The notes under the pieces are model-generated. The model made no database searches. It saw only the letters and a program-made list of their open reading frames with translations, and was not told where the DNA came from. Shown here piece by piece: positions 13,684 through 24,216 of a stretch of DNA of 64,000 nt (within the stretch, counting starts at the first letter, position 1; each line of letters starts with the position of its first letter). The stretch comes from Pseudomonas frederiksbergensis (lineage in GTDB: Bacteria > Pseudomonadota > Gammaproteobacteria > Pseudomonadales > Pseudomonadaceae), in assembly GCF_035751725.1 (NCBI RefSeq), contig NZ_CP142104.1, forward strand, positions 1,116,001-1,180,000, given 5' to 3'. A program made the position numbers and the translations under genes.

Positions 13684-13716
13684 TTGGTGTTCAGCAAAGG
13701 TCTGGTCTGCTATCAT
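13684..13716 (+). promoter_or_regulatory. Possible lpxC promoter
   Basis: In the 112-base ftsZ-lpxC gap an extended -10 like element TGCTATCAT (TATCAT at 13711-13716) lies about 50 bases before the lpxC ATG. A weak -35 (TTGGTG, 13684) is too far away for a classical promoter, so activity would depend on the extended -10. This is inference from motif and position only. Confidence 0.3.
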
Positions 13717-13732
13717 CGCCAGCCTTTGTTGA

Positions 13733-14680
<948 letters not shown>

Positions 14681-14705
14681 GCAAAAAACCTCTCTAGTTT
14701 TTTAA

Positions 14706-14731
14706 GGGCTGCCTTCGGGTGGCCCTTTTTT
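14706..14731 (+). terminator. Rho-independent terminator after lpxC
   Basis: Stem GGGCTGCC / GGTGGCCC (14706-14713 with 14718-14725, two G-T pairs) with a TTCG tetraloop and a run of T from 14726. It lies 25 bases after the lpxC stop and ends the dcw/lpxC transcript. Confidence 0.88.
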
Positions 14732-14784
14732 ATGCTTGATTTTAAGGAATGGCAAGAGCTTCATGCCACAGACAGGAGCTTGCT

Positions 14785-16290
14785 TCACATCGCGCAGACG
14801 ACCCGATTACGCCCGCTGACCTTGGCCTGGTAAAGGGCCTTGTCGGCGGCGAACAGCAATTCCTCGAGTTCGTTGTAGGGCCCCTGGGCCCAAGTGGCGA
14901 TGCCGATGCTGACGGTCATAGGCATCTCGCCAGGTATCTGTTCCACGGCTTCGCGAATGTTCTGCGCCATCGTGAACGCACCTGCCGTCGTGGTTTCCGG
15001 CAATACCACCGAGAACTCTTCGCCACCGTAGCGCGCCGCCAGGTCGGCGGGTCGACGAACATGCTCGCCAATCAACTGAGCCAGGCTTCGCAACGCCTCG
15101 TCACCCCGTTGATGGCCGAGGCGATCATTGAGCGCCTTGAAATGATCCGCGTCGATCATCAGGACCGACAGCGGTTGCCCGGAGCGCTGGGCGCGTAGCC
15201 ATTCCAAATGCAGCGTATGGTCCAGGGTCCGACGATTGGCGAGGCCGGTCAGCGGATCGACGGACGCCAATTGAGCCAGCTCCCGCTCGGCGCTACGGCG
15301 GCGTTTCAATTCCCGGCGCAGCAGCCAAGTGAGCCAGAGCAGGCTGATGCACAGCGCACCAGTGGCGCCGCTGACCAGAAGTGCCGTACGTTGCCAGGAG
15401 GCGAAGACCTCTTGCGAAGAAAGCGCGACCACCACGATCAACGGCAGGTTACCAACCTGGGAAAAGGTATACAGGCGTTGTGTCTGGTCTACGCTGGAGG
15501 TGCCGGTGAAACTCCCATCACCTTCGCGCAGGATGCGTACGAAATTTGGCCGGTTGCTGAAATCCTTGCCGATCATGTCCTCCGCCAGCGGCGGTTCTTG
15601 TGCCAGCAGGATGCCGTCGCGGCTGACCAGGTTGACCGTTCCGCCGCGACCGATGTTCAGGCTCTTGAACAGTTGGTTGAAGTAATTCAGCCGCATCGCG
15701 GCCTCGGCCACGCCGATGAACTCGCCATGCTCGTCGTTCAAGCGATAACTGAAGCTGATGCGCCAGTCGTGCGGTTCACTCCGGGCGCGGAAAGGGCGGC
15801 TGATCATCATGCCCGGGGACGGGTCTTGCAGATGGGATTTGAAGTACTCCCGCTCGGCGTAATTGCCTTTGCGCGGCTGGGCCGAGGCGGAATCGGCAAT
15901 CACGTCACCGCGCTTGTCGAGCAGCAGTATGTCGCCTTTGTAAGGCGCGGCGGTGGCGCGGTCAAACAAGGCGAGATGACGGATCGCCGGCGATACGTCC
16001 TTCAGGTCGTCGCGCTTTGCGGCGGCCATAAGGCCTTGCAATGACAAGTCATACAGTTCGACATTGCGCAGCACATCGGCGTCGATCAGTTGCACGATGT
16101 TGCTTGCCGCACGCGTTGCAGCCTGCTCGGCACTGGCGTGTTCACGGATCAGCAGGAACGTCACGATACTCAGGATGGCAATCACAGCCAGCGAGCTGGC
16201 CAAGACGAGTACCCGTTCCGAGCGTATTGGAAGCGGGGTATTGCCGGGAGTTGCACTGCTCGCGTTCATGGTTCCGATCTGCATTGTCAT
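14785..16290 (-). CDS. Membrane diguanylate cyclase with periplasmic sensor (GGDEF)
   Basis: Makes cyclic-di-GMP from two GTP. The chosen ATG at 16290 has AAGGA 8 bases upstream and gives 501 residues; a longer in-frame extension lacks a good site. Order: TM1 (about residues 26-48), a periplasmic dCache-like sensor (about 50-300, with YAEREYFKSHLQDP and DWRISFSYRLND resembling such domains), TM2 (about 305-328), then GGDEF (about 345-500). The active-site motif is YGGEEF and is intact. An RPAD inhibitory I-site precedes it at the normal five-residue distance, so product inhibition is expected. The ligand is unknown. It is a single gene, convergent with lpxC and 125 bases from the sensor kinase gene upstream. 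Confidence 0.9.
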   Translation of the reverse strand: MTMQIGTMNASSATPGNTPLPIRSERVLVLASSLAVIAILSIVTFLLIREHASAEQAATRAASNIVQLIDADVLRNVELYDLSLQGLMAAAKRDDLKDVSPAIRHLALFDRATAAPYKGDILLLDKRGDVIADSASAQPRKGNYAEREYFKSHLQDPSPGMMISRPFRARSEPHDWRISFSYRLNDEHGEFIGVAEAAMRLNYFNQLFKSLNIGRGGTVNLVSRDGILLAQEPPLAEDMIGKDFSNRPNFVRILREGDGSFTGTSSVDQTQRLYTFSQVGNLPLIVVVALSSQEVFASWQRTALLVSGATGALCISLLWLTWLLRRELKRRRSAERELAQLASVDPLTGLANRRTLDHTLHLEWLRAQRSGQPLSVLMIDADHFKALNDRLGHQRGDEALRSLAQLIGEHVRRPADLAARYGGEEFSVVLPETTTAGAFTMAQNIREAVEQIPGEMPMTVSIGIATWAQGPYNELEELLFAADKALYQAKVSGRNRVVCAM

Positions 16291-16415
16291 ATGGCTGGGA
16301 TCCTTCCCATAGGCTGCGCATCCACAACTGCGGATGACTGGCATCAAACAATGCTGGCCTTTTGCAAGATTGTGCTTGGGACACTGAAATTGAGCAATCC
16401 ACATCGTGGCTTATT

Positions 16416-17777
16416 TCAAGCCGGCAGACGGATTCCGAAGGTGTTTGCGCCTCGGTCGCTGTGCACGAAAACATCGCCGCCGTGCATCAGCGCAATCGCC
16501 TTGACGATGGCCAGGCCCAGCCCATGGTTGGCGCCGCTGTTGCTGCGCGAAGCATCGACGCGATAGAAACGTTCGAACAGGCGCGGCAGATGTTCGCGGT
16601 CGATAGGCGTGCCGGGGTTGGTGACGGCGAGGGTGATCTGCTCGCCGATGGCTTCGATGTGTACATCGATTTGTTGGCCGGGTGCAGTGTGCTGCACGGC
16701 ATTGCTGAGCAGGTTGATCAAGGCCCGGCGAAGGTGGGCAATTTCAATAGTGGCCTGGGCATCGCCGCTGACGCGAACCTGGACCTGGGCGTCTTCCAGG
16801 ATGAAGTCCAGGTAATCTAGGGTGGTTGCCACTTCGTCGGCCAGGGAAGTCGTGGTCAGCTTGGTGGCCTTGCTGCCCTGGTCGGCGCTGGCCAGGAACA
16901 ACATGTCGTTGATGATGGAGCGCAAGCGTTCCAACTCTTCGAGGTTCGATTGCAGCACTTCGAAGTAATGCTCTGCCGAGCGGCCCCGGGTCAGCGCCAC
17001 TTGGGTCTGGCCGATCAGGTTGGTCAGCGGCGAACGCAGTTCATGGGCAACGTCGGCGTTGAACGATTCGAGCCGGGAGTAAGCCTGTTCGACCCGGTCG
17101 AGGGTGGCATTGAACGAGCTGACGAACTGGCCGAGTTCCGGTGGCAACGGGGACAATCGCAACCGCCCGGAAAGGCGGGGTGGCGCCAGGCGTTGGGCTT
17201 CGTCCGATAACTTGATGAGCGGCTTGAGCCCGATGCGCGCCACCCAGTAACCCAGCAACGAGGCCAGCAGCACACCGACGCAGGCCAGGCTCACCAGCGC
17301 CACCAGCAGACGGTGTTGAGTCTGGTAGAACGTCTCGGTATCGATGCCGATCATGAAGCGCAGGGGAGGGCGTTGCTCCTTGGCGGGGAACTGGCTCACC
17401 AGCACCTTCATTGGATAGCGCCGGTCGGGCAAGGTCAGGTCGTGCTTGCCCAAGGGGCCCTGGGCGACGGCGCGAATCCTAGGGTCGGGGTTGCCATATT
17501 CAAAGCGCGGGTCGCCGCTGACGATCCAGAAATGGATCCGCTTGTCTTCCTCGCCCAGCAACCGCAGCTTGTTATTGATCTTCGCCCAGTGCTCGGGCGT
17601 GCCATAACGGCCCACGGTGGATTCGAGCACGCTGTAGCGGGCGTCGAGCTCCGCTTCCGGCAACAGGCCAAGGCCTCTGTCGAGTTGCTGGTACAGGGCA
17701 CCGCCAATCAGCAGGAACACCAGTGCCGCCACCAGCGTGAACATGCCGCTCAGGCGCAGCGCGATGCTGTTACTCAC
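16416..17777 (-). CDS. Two-component sensor histidine kinase (CusS/CopS-like)
   Basis: An inner-membrane sensor kinase of 453 residues. TM1 is at about 10-28, a periplasmic domain at about 30-155, TM2 at about 158-180, then HAMP, the phospho-acceptor box (FNADVAHELRSPL, His near residue 245), an N box (ALINLLSNAVQHTA) and a G box (NHGLGLAIVKAIALMHGG). The layout and the periplasmic LP-rich segment resemble heavy-metal sensors such as CusS, CopS and IrlS, but no metal-binding residues can be named. It overlaps its response regulator gene by 8 bases and lies downstream of an RND efflux pair, which it probably controls. Confidence 0.9.
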   Translation of the reverse strand: MSNSIALRLSGMFTLVAALVFLLIGGALYQQLDRGLGLLPEAELDARYSVLESTVGRYGTPEHWAKINNKLRLLGEEDKRIHFWIVSGDPRFEYGNPDPRIRAVAQGPLGKHDLTLPDRRYPMKVLVSQFPAKEQRPPLRFMIGIDTETFYQTQHRLLVALVSLACVGVLLASLLGYWVARIGLKPLIKLSDEAQRLAPPRLSGRLRLSPLPPELGQFVSSFNATLDRVEQAYSRLESFNADVAHELRSPLTNLIGQTQVALTRGRSAEHYFEVLQSNLEELERLRSIINDMLFLASADQGSKATKLTTTSLADEVATTLDYLDFILEDAQVQVRVSGDAQATIEIAHLRRALINLLSNAVQHTAPGQQIDVHIEAIGEQITLAVTNPGTPIDREHLPRLFERFYRVDASRSNSGANHGLGLAIVKAIALMHGGDVFVHSDRGANTFGIRLPA

Positions 17778-18444
17778 CTCGATTCTCCAGCACGTATCCC
17801 ATTCCTCGGATGGTGTGCAGAAGCTTATGGTCGAAGGGGCCGTCCAGCTTGGCCCGCAGGCGTTTGATCGCGACTTCGACCACGTTGGCGTCGCTGTCGA
17901 AGTTGATGTCCCAGACCATTTCGGCGATGGCGGTCTTCGACAGGATTTCGCCCTGGCGGCGGGCCAGGACGCTGAGCAGCGAAAATTCCTTGGCGGTCAG
18001 GTCCAGGCGCTGCCCGGCCCGCGTGGCCTTGCGGCTGATCAGGTCGATCCACAGGTCGGCGATGCTCACCTGCACCGGTTCGTGGCCGCCGCTGCGGCGG
18101 GTCAACGCTTGCAGGCGGGCGACCAGTTCGAGGAAGGAAAACGGTTTGCCCAGGTAGTCGTCGGCACCGTCGCGCAGGCCCTTGATACGGTCTTCGACCC
18201 GTTCGCGGGCGGTGAGCATGATGACCGGTGTCTGCTTGCGGGCGCGCAGGGCACGCAGCACGCCAAAACCGTCCAGGCCCGGCAGCATGACGTCGAGCAC
18301 GATCACCGCGTAATCGCTCTCCAGGGCCAGGTGCAGCCCTTCGACGCCGTCCGGCGCCACGTCCACGGTATAACCCTGTTCGGTCAGGCCGCGGTGCAGG
18401 TAGTCCGCGGTTTTTTCTTCGTCTTCGATGATCAGAACGCGCAT
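17770..18444 (-). CDS. OmpR/PhoB-family response regulator (CusR/CopR-like)
   Basis: A 224-residue response regulator: receiver domain 1-120 with acidic pocket EDEE (7-10), phospho-acceptor Asp51 (VIVLDVMLPGLDG) and the conserved Lys in GKPFSFLEL, then a winged-helix DNA-binding domain (about 128-222, DLTAKEFSLLSVLARRQGEILSK and VEVAIKRLRAKLD). It lies 9 bases after the RND pump gene and overlaps the kinase gene, so it is part of a four-gene operon and is inferred to activate it. Confidence 0.93.
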   Translation of the reverse strand: MRVLIIEDEEKTADYLHRGLTEQGYTVDVAPDGVEGLHLALESDYAVIVLDVMLPGLDGFGVLRALRARKQTPVIMLTARERVEDRIKGLRDGADDYLGKPFSFLELVARLQALTRRSGGHEPVQVSIADLWIDLISRKATRAGQRLDLTAKEFSLLSVLARRQGEILSKTAIAEMVWDINFDSDANVVEVAIKRLRAKLDGPFDHKLLHTIRGMGYVLENRGE

Positions 18445-18453
18445 GGCCCGGCC

Positions 18454-21400
18454 TCAGTCTGCATTCGCCAGCGTCGCCGGCGCAGGGCCGTGCCGGTGGG
18501 CGGGTCGATGGAACAGTCGTTCGAGCCACAAGTATATGACCGGTGTGGTGAACAATGTCAGCGCTTGGCTGACGAGCAGGCCTCCGACCACAGCGATGCC
18601 CAGCGGCTGGCGCAGCTCCGCGCCGGCGCCATAGCCGAGCATCAGGGGCAGCGCACCGAGCAGGGCGGCAAGGGTGGTCATGATGATGGGACGAAACCGC
18701 GTCATACAAGCCTGGAAAATCGCGTCCTGTGGCGTCATCCCGCCGTTTCGCTGGGCGTCGATGGCGAAGTCGATCATCAGGATTCCGTTCTTCTTGACGA
18801 TACCGATCAGCAGTACCAGGCCGATCAGCGCCATGATCGAGAAGTCCTGGCCCAGCAGCCACAGCATGATCAACGCGCCTAGGCCGGCCGAGGGCAGGGT
18901 GGAAATGATGGTCAGCGGATGCACGAAACTCTCGTAGAGAACGCCGAGGATGATATACACCGCCACTAGCGCGGCGAGGATCAGCCACGGCTGGCTTTTC
19001 AGTGAACTCTGGAAGGCCTGGGCCGCGCCCTGGAAGGTGCCGGTGATCGCCGCAGGCATGCCGATTTCGTTCTTCGCCTGGTCGAGCAGGCGCACCGCAT
19101 CCCCCAGCGCCACGCCCGGCGCCAGGTTGAACGACAGGTTGGCGGCCGGGAACATGCCGTCATGGGCGATCGACAACGGGCCGTTGGTGGGGGCGTCGAA
19201 GCGGGCCAGGGCCGAGAGCGGCACCATTTCCCCGCTCAAGGGCGAGCGCAAGTAGAAATACGCCAGGCTCTCGGCCTTGCCACGTTGCTGGGTGTCGAGT
19301 TCGAGAATCACGTTGTACTGGTTGGTCTCGGTCTGGAATTCGTTGATCTGGCGCTGGCCGAACGCGTCGTACAGCGCCTGGTCGACGTCCGTGGCGGTGA
19401 GGCCGAAGCGCGCTGCTGCGCTGCGATCGATGTTGATGTGGGTGATGCTGCCGCCCAGTTGCAGGTCGTTGGAGATGTCACGGAACGCCGCAATACTGCG
19501 CAACTTGTCAGTGAGCTTTTGCGTCCAGGCGTTGAGGGTCGGTCCATCGTTGCTTTTGAGCACGTACTGGTACTGGGCGCGGCTGGGGCCGGAACTGAGG
19601 TTGATGTCTTGCCCGGCCCGCAGGTACAGCACGACGCCGGGAATCTTCAGCAACTTGGGGCGGATCCGATCGATGAAGCCGCTGGCCGATACGTCGCGCT
19701 CGCCCCGAGGCTTGAGAGATATCCAGAAGCGACCGTTGGCGATGGTCTGGTTGTTGCCCGAGACGCCGACGGAGTGGGAGAAGGTTTGCACCGCCGGGTC
19801 GGCGGCGACGATTTCGGCCAGGGCCTTGTGCTTGGCCACCATGTCCGGGAACGACACGTCGGCGGCGGCTTCGCTGGTGCCGAGCACCAGGCCGGTGTCC
19901 TGTACCGGGAAGAACCCCTTGGGTATGAACACGTAGCCCACCACGGCGAGCGCCAAGGTCAGGCCGAACACGCCGATCATCAACTTCTGATGGGCGAGGG
20001 CCCGAAGCAGGCCCCGTTCGTACCAGCCCAGCAAGCGCTCGCCGAAACCCGGCCCCGCGTGGGCATGGTGCGTCGGGGCACGCATGAACAAGGCGGCCAG
20101 GGTCGGCGCCAGGGTCAAGGACACCACCACCGAGATCAGGATGGTCGAGGTGGCTGTCAACGCAAACTCCTTGAACAGGCGCCCGACCACGCCGCCCATG
20201 AACAGGAGCGGGATGAACGCCGCCACCAGCGAGAAGCTGATGGACACCACGGTGAAGCCAATCTCCCCGGCGCCCTTGATTGCCGCCTCGCGCATGCCTT
20301 CGCCGGCTTCCAGGTGCCGGTGGATGTTCTCCACCACGACGATGGCGTCGTCCACCACGAACCCCACCGAGATGACGATCGCCACCAGGGTCAGGTTGTT
20401 GAGGCTGAAACCCATCACGTACATCAGGGCGAAACTGGCGATCAACGACACCCCGAGTACCGCCGAGACAATCAGGGTCGCCGAGAGCTGGCGCAGGAAC
20501 AGCGCCATCACCGCCACTACCAGCAGCACCGCGATCAGCAGGGTGATCTCCACTTCATGCAACGAGGCGCGGATGGTCTGGGTGCGATCGATCATCACCT
20601 TGACCTGCACCGCGGCGGGGAGCATGGCCTCCAGGGTGGGCAGCGCCGCCTGGATGCGATCGACGGTCTCGACGATGTTCGCGCCCGGTTGGCGGAAAAT
20701 CACCAGGTTGACCCCCGGCTGATCGTCGGACCAGGCCTGGACGTAGGCGTTTTCCGAACCGTTGACGACCTTGGCGATGTCCTTGAGATGAACCGGCGCC
20801 CCGTCCCGGTAGGCCACGATCAGCTCACCGTATTCCTCTGGCTTGAACAACTGATCGTTGGTGGACAGCGTGGAAATGCTCGACTCCCCGTACAGGGCGC
20901 CCTTGGCCAGGTTGAGGCTGGCCTGCTGGAGCGACAGGCGAATATCGGCCAGGGTCAGGCCAATCGCCGCGAGCCGGTCGGCGGAAGCCTGGACCCGGAT
21001 CGCCGGGCGTTGCTGGCCGGTGATATAGATCTGCCCGACGCCATCGATCTGGCTGATCTGGCGGGCGAGCAGGTTCTCGACGTAGTCGCTCAGTTCGGTG
21101 CCGGGCATCATGTCGGAGCTGATGCTCAGGATCAGCACCGGGCTGTCCGCCGGGTTGACCTTGCGCCAGGTCGGCAGGTTCGGCATGTCGTTGGGCAGCT
21201 TGCCGGCGGCGGTGTTGATCGCCGCCTGGACTTCCTGGGCGGCGGTGTCGATGCTTTTGTCGAGACTGAACTGTAGGGTCAGGTTGGTCGAGCCCAGCGC
21301 GCTGCTGGAAGTCATCTGGGTAATGCCGGGAATGGCGCTGAACTGCACTTCCAGCGGTGTCGCCACCGACGAAGCCATGGTCTCGGGACTGGCACCGGGC

Positions 21401-21564
21401 AACTGCGCGTTGACCTGGATGGTCGGGAATTCTGCTTCTGGCAAAGGCGCGACAGGCAAGCGGGGGAAGGCGATCAACCCCAGCAGCACCAGGGCGAAGG
21501 TCAAAAGGACCGTGGCGATGGGGTGGTCGATGCACCACGCCGATATCCAGCCACGCCCCTTCAT
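18454..21564 (-). CDS. RND multidrug efflux transporter, MdtB/MdtC-like
   Basis: An inner-membrane proton-driven pump of 1036 residues with the usual 12 TM helices and two large periplasmic loops. The TM4 proton relay (VGFVVDDAIVVVENIHRHLEAG) with its Asp pair is intact. The N-terminus (CIDHPIATVLLTFALVLLG) and the PGAS..ETMASSVATPLE motif match the MdtB/MdtC/MuxB/MuxC branch. Unlike mdtABC or muxABC only one pump gene is present, so it would work as a homotrimer. The start overlaps the adaptor stop (ATGA). No outer-membrane factor is in the operon. The substrate is unknown; metal, antibiotic and detergent are all possible. Confidence 0.9.
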   Translation of the reverse strand: MKGRGWISAWCIDHPIATVLLTFALVLLGLIAFPRLPVAPLPEAEFPTIQVNAQLPGASPETMASSVATPLEVQFSAIPGITQMTSSSALGSTNLTLQFSLDKSIDTAAQEVQAAINTAAGKLPNDMPNLPTWRKVNPADSPVLILSISSDMMPGTELSDYVENLLARQISQIDGVGQIYITGQQRPAIRVQASADRLAAIGLTLADIRLSLQQASLNLAKGALYGESSISTLSTNDQLFKPEEYGELIVAYRDGAPVHLKDIAKVVNGSENAYVQAWSDDQPGVNLVIFRQPGANIVETVDRIQAALPTLEAMLPAAVQVKVMIDRTQTIRASLHEVEITLLIAVLLVVAVMALFLRQLSATLIVSAVLGVSLIASFALMYVMGFSLNNLTLVAIVISVGFVVDDAIVVVENIHRHLEAGEGMREAAIKGAGEIGFTVVSISFSLVAAFIPLLFMGGVVGRLFKEFALTATSTILISVVVSLTLAPTLAALFMRAPTHHAHAGPGFGERLLGWYERGLLRALAHQKLMIGVFGLTLALAVVGYVFIPKGFFPVQDTGLVLGTSEAAADVSFPDMVAKHKALAEIVAADPAVQTFSHSVGVSGNNQTIANGRFWISLKPRGERDVSASGFIDRIRPKLLKIPGVVLYLRAGQDINLSSGPSRAQYQYVLKSNDGPTLNAWTQKLTDKLRSIAAFRDISNDLQLGGSITHINIDRSAAARFGLTATDVDQALYDAFGQRQINEFQTETNQYNVILELDTQQRGKAESLAYFYLRSPLSGEMVPLSALARFDAPTNGPLSIAHDGMFPAANLSFNLAPGVALGDAVRLLDQAKNEIGMPAAITGTFQGAAQAFQSSLKSQPWLILAALVAVYIILGVLYESFVHPLTIISTLPSAGLGALIMLWLLGQDFSIMALIGLVLLIGIVKKNGILMIDFAIDAQRNGGMTPQDAIFQACMTRFRPIIMTTLAALLGALPLMLGYGAGAELRQPLGIAVVGGLLVSQALTLFTTPVIYLWLERLFHRPAHRHGPAPATLANAD

Positions 21565-22718
21565 GGCTGCGCCTGCCCGGCCTTGGCCACGGCGGGCGGG
21601 TCGCCGAGCACCTGGATGCTGGTGCCAGGCTTGAGCCGTGACTGGCCGTCGCTTACCAGTTGGTCACCGGCGTTCACGCCTCTGATGATGTGCTGGTCGC
21701 TGTCCTGGTAAACCATTTCCACCGGCACGCTTTCCACCTTGTCGCCCACGACTCGATAGACGAAAGGTTGCTCCAGGCCGCGCTGGACGACAGTCGGCGG
21801 GACCACCAGCGCGGCCTTGTCGATGGCGGTCTGGATCTTCAGCGTGACCAACTGCCCCGGCCACAACCGTTGTGCGGCGTTGTTGAATTGGGCCTTGGCC
21901 CGCAGGGTTCCGGTGCTGGTATTGACCTGGTTGTCGATGAGGCTGAGTCGTCCTTCGCCGAGCAACTCCCCGGTGGCCCCGTCGGCCCCGATGTACGCCT
22001 TGACCAACGCCTGGTCCGGAGCGGCGATCAATCGCTGCAGCGTCGGCAACATTTGTTGCGGCAGGGAAAACTCCACGGCGATCGGATCAATCTGGGTCAC
22101 GGTGAACAGCCCTTCGGCGTCGCTGGTGCGCAGGAAATTGCCTTCATCCACGTTGCGAATGCCGACACGGCCCGTCACTGGAGAGCGGATCTGGGTGTAG
22201 GACAGTTGCACCTGTGCCGAATCGATGGCCGCCTGGTTACCCTGGGCGGTGGCCTTGAGCTGGTTGACCAGCGCCTGTTGCTGGTCGTAGGTCTGCTTGG
22301 ATACGCCGTCATCGACGCTGAGTGCTTTGTAGCGCTTGAGGTTGACCTGGGCCACCGCCAGTTGTGCCTGGCTTTCGCCGAGTTGGGCGCGGGCCTGGTC
22401 GAGGCTGGCGCGGATGGAGCGGTCGTCGATGGTTGCCAGCAGGTCGCCTTTCTTGACCAACTGTCCTTCCTTGACCGTCAGCTTGGTCAGGATGCCGTCG
22501 ACCTGCGGGCGGATCACCACGCTGTGCAGCGACAGTACCGTGCCGATCCCGCTGGCAAAGCGCGGCACGTCCTTTTCGACCACGCTCACGACCTTGACCG
22601 GTACGGCGCCGGCAGCACTGGGCTTGGTGGCGGCAGGCTTCATCGAAAACCACAGGACCAGCGCCCCCAGGACGACCAACAGCGCGACGAGCAGGACGGT
22701 TTTTTTCTGAATGTGCAT
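21561..22718 (-). CDS. RND efflux periplasmic adaptor, MdtA-like
   Basis: A membrane-fusion protein of 385 residues linking the RND pump to an outer-membrane channel. A signal anchor is at about 8-26 (VLLVALLVVLGALVLWFSM). The split lipoyl domain is clear (VVIRPQVDGILTKLTVKEGQLVKKGD), with a long alpha-hairpin (about 100-170), then the beta-barrel and membrane-proximal domains. First gene of the adaptor-pump-regulator-kinase operon; its stop overlaps the pump start. The 228-base gap upstream must hold the operon promoter; I saw no convincing sigma-70 boxes on this strand. Confidence 0.9.
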   Translation of the reverse strand: MHIQKKTVLLVALLVVLGALVLWFSMKPAATKPSAAGAVPVKVVSVVEKDVPRFASGIGTVLSLHSVVIRPQVDGILTKLTVKEGQLVKKGDLLATIDDRSIRASLDQARAQLGESQAQLAVAQVNLKRYKALSVDDGVSKQTYDQQQALVNQLKATAQGNQAAIDSAQVQLSYTQIRSPVTGRVGIRNVDEGNFLRTSDAEGLFTVTQIDPIAVEFSLPQQMLPTLQRLIAAPDQALVKAYIGADGATGELLGEGRLSLIDNQVNTSTGTLRAKAQFNNAAQRLWPGQLVTLKIQTAIDKAALVVPPTVVQRGLEQPFVYRVVGDKVESVPVEMVYQDSDQHIIRGVNAGDQLVSDGQSRLKPGTSIQVLGDPPAVAKAGQAQP

Positions 22719-22946
22719 GGATGCGAGGAGCCGGTTCGGGACGGTGGGAATTCTATCTGTCTTATATAGCGTTGCGAGGCGGTCAGGAAGGTGACGGCTA
22801 GCTGTCAGGGCTGTCAGTTTCGTCCCGACTTTCCGTCAGACGGAACTTCACAATCGAATCTGCCCCGTGCACCGCGATTTCGGGCAGGTATACTGCTGCG
22901 TTTCGCGGCTCACTTACCGAGCCCGGCATACCGCTCGGAGCCTTAC

Positions 22947-23201
22947 ATGACTTCCCCGATACCATCGCCCGCGGACGAACGCTTGCAAGGCGAACTGTCT
23001 GCCCAGACGGACAGCGATGTTTCCAACGCCGATGATAAGCCTGCGATCCCGGCCTTCAAGTTCCCGTTCAAACCCGGCGAACTGGCAGCCGCCAAGGGTG
23101 TTGGGCAGCAGCCCTGGTACAAGAACGGCGCGAAAAACGGCCACACCAAGACCCCGGGCGCGGCGCCTCCCGGCACCCGTCGTTCGATGGGCAAGCGCTG
23201 A
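22947..23201 (+). CDS. Small hypothetical protein, 84 residues
   Basis: I do not recognise this gene. The ATG at 22947 is preceded by CGGAG at 6 bases. The product is hydrophilic and probably disordered at the N-terminus (MTSPIPSPADERLQGEL), with a more ordered-looking basic C-terminal half (FKFPFKPGELAAAKG...GAAPPGTRRSMGKR). There is no signal peptide or membrane segment. A TATACT box at 22889-22894 could be its -10. It stands alone between divergent and convergent neighbours. Codon use is like that of its neighbours, so it is likely real. Confidence 0.7.
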   Translation: MTSPIPSPADERLQGELSAQTDSDVSNADDKPAIPAFKFPFKPGELAAAKGVGQQPWYKNGAKNGHTKTPGAAPPGTRRSMGKR

Positions 23202-23228
23202 GATCTCCCTCGGTGCGGGGGCGCGGAT

Positions 23229-24197
23229 TCAGTTCGCGACCCGTGCTCCCGTCAGGCTTCCACTCAGTTCATAGGCCGTCAGTTCGGCCTGGTGCGCCGC
23301 CAGGATTTCCGGCAGTGAACCTCGCAGGTACTCGACCCACGTCTTGATCTTCGCATCCAGGTACTGGCGCGACGGGTAGATGGCGTACAGGTTCAATTCC
23401 TGGGAGCGGTAGTTGGGCATGACCCGCACCAGCGTGCCGTTGCGCAGCCCCTCGATGGCCGCATACACCGGCAATACCCCCACGCCCATGCCGCTGATGA
23501 TGGCGGTCTTCATGGCGTCGGCGGAATTGACCAGGAACGGCGAGCTGTTGATGGTGACCATCTCCTGGCCTTCGGGGCCGTCGAACACCCATTTTTCCAG
23601 CGGAATGACCGGGCTGACCAGGCGCAGGCAGGCGTGGTTGAGCAGGTCGGCGGGTTTTTGCGGGCAACCGCTGGCCTTCACGTAGGCGGGCGATGCACAA
23701 ACGATGCTGTAGGTGATTCCCAGGCGCTGGGAAACGAAGCCTGAATCCGGCAATTCGCTGGCGAGCACGATGGAAACGTCGTAGCCCTCATCGAGGATGT
23801 CCGGCACCCGGTTGGCCAGGGTCAGGTCGAAGGTCACGTCCGGATGAGTCTTGCGGTACCGGGCGATGGCATCGATCACGAAATGCTGGCCGATACCGGT
23901 CATCGTGTGCACCTTCAACTGCCCGGCCGGGCGCGCATGGGCGTCGCTGGCCTCGGCTTCCGCTTCTTCGACGTATGCCAGGATCTGCTCGCAACGCAGC
24001 AAGTAACGCTTGCCCGCCTCGGTCAGGGCGATGCGTCGGGTGGTGCGGTTGAGCAAGCGTGTTTGCAGATGGGCTTCCAGGTTGGAAACCGCACGCGAGA
24101 CGTTGGCCGTGGTGGTGTCGAGTTGCGCGGCGGCGGCGGTGAAGCTGCCGGCTTCGGCAACACAGCTGAACGCACGCATGTTTTGCAAAGTGTCCAT
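23229..24197 (-). CDS. LysR-family transcriptional regulator
   Basis: A 322-residue regulator: winged helix-turn-helix at residues 1-60 (MRAFSCVAEAGSFTAAAAQLDTTTANVSRAVSNLE split over two helices), linker helix, then the substrate-binding domain (about 90-300). It belongs to the DNA-binding-domain style of the AaeR/DmlR-like branch (ARMT..RTTRRIALTEAG type). It is divergent from the outer-membrane-factor/FUSC/DUF1656/adaptor operon, the same arrangement as aaeR with aaeXAB in E. coli, so it probably controls that operon in response to an aromatic or weak acid. This is inferred from layout. Confidence 0.92.
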   Translation of the reverse strand: MDTLQNMRAFSCVAEAGSFTAAAAQLDTTTANVSRAVSNLEAHLQTRLLNRTTRRIALTEAGKRYLLRCEQILAYVEEAEAEASDAHARPAGQLKVHTMTGIGQHFVIDAIARYRKTHPDVTFDLTLANRVPDILDEGYDVSIVLASELPDSGFVSQRLGITYSIVCASPAYVKASGCPQKPADLLNHACLRLVSPVIPLEKWVFDGPEGQEMVTINSSPFLVNSADAMKTAIISGMGVGVLPVYAAIEGLRNGTLVRVMPNYRSQELNLYAIYPSRQYLDAKIKTWVEYLRGSLPEILAAHQAELTAYELSGSLTGARVAN

Positions 24198-24216
24198 GGA
24201 GGGCTCTCTTGGGAGG

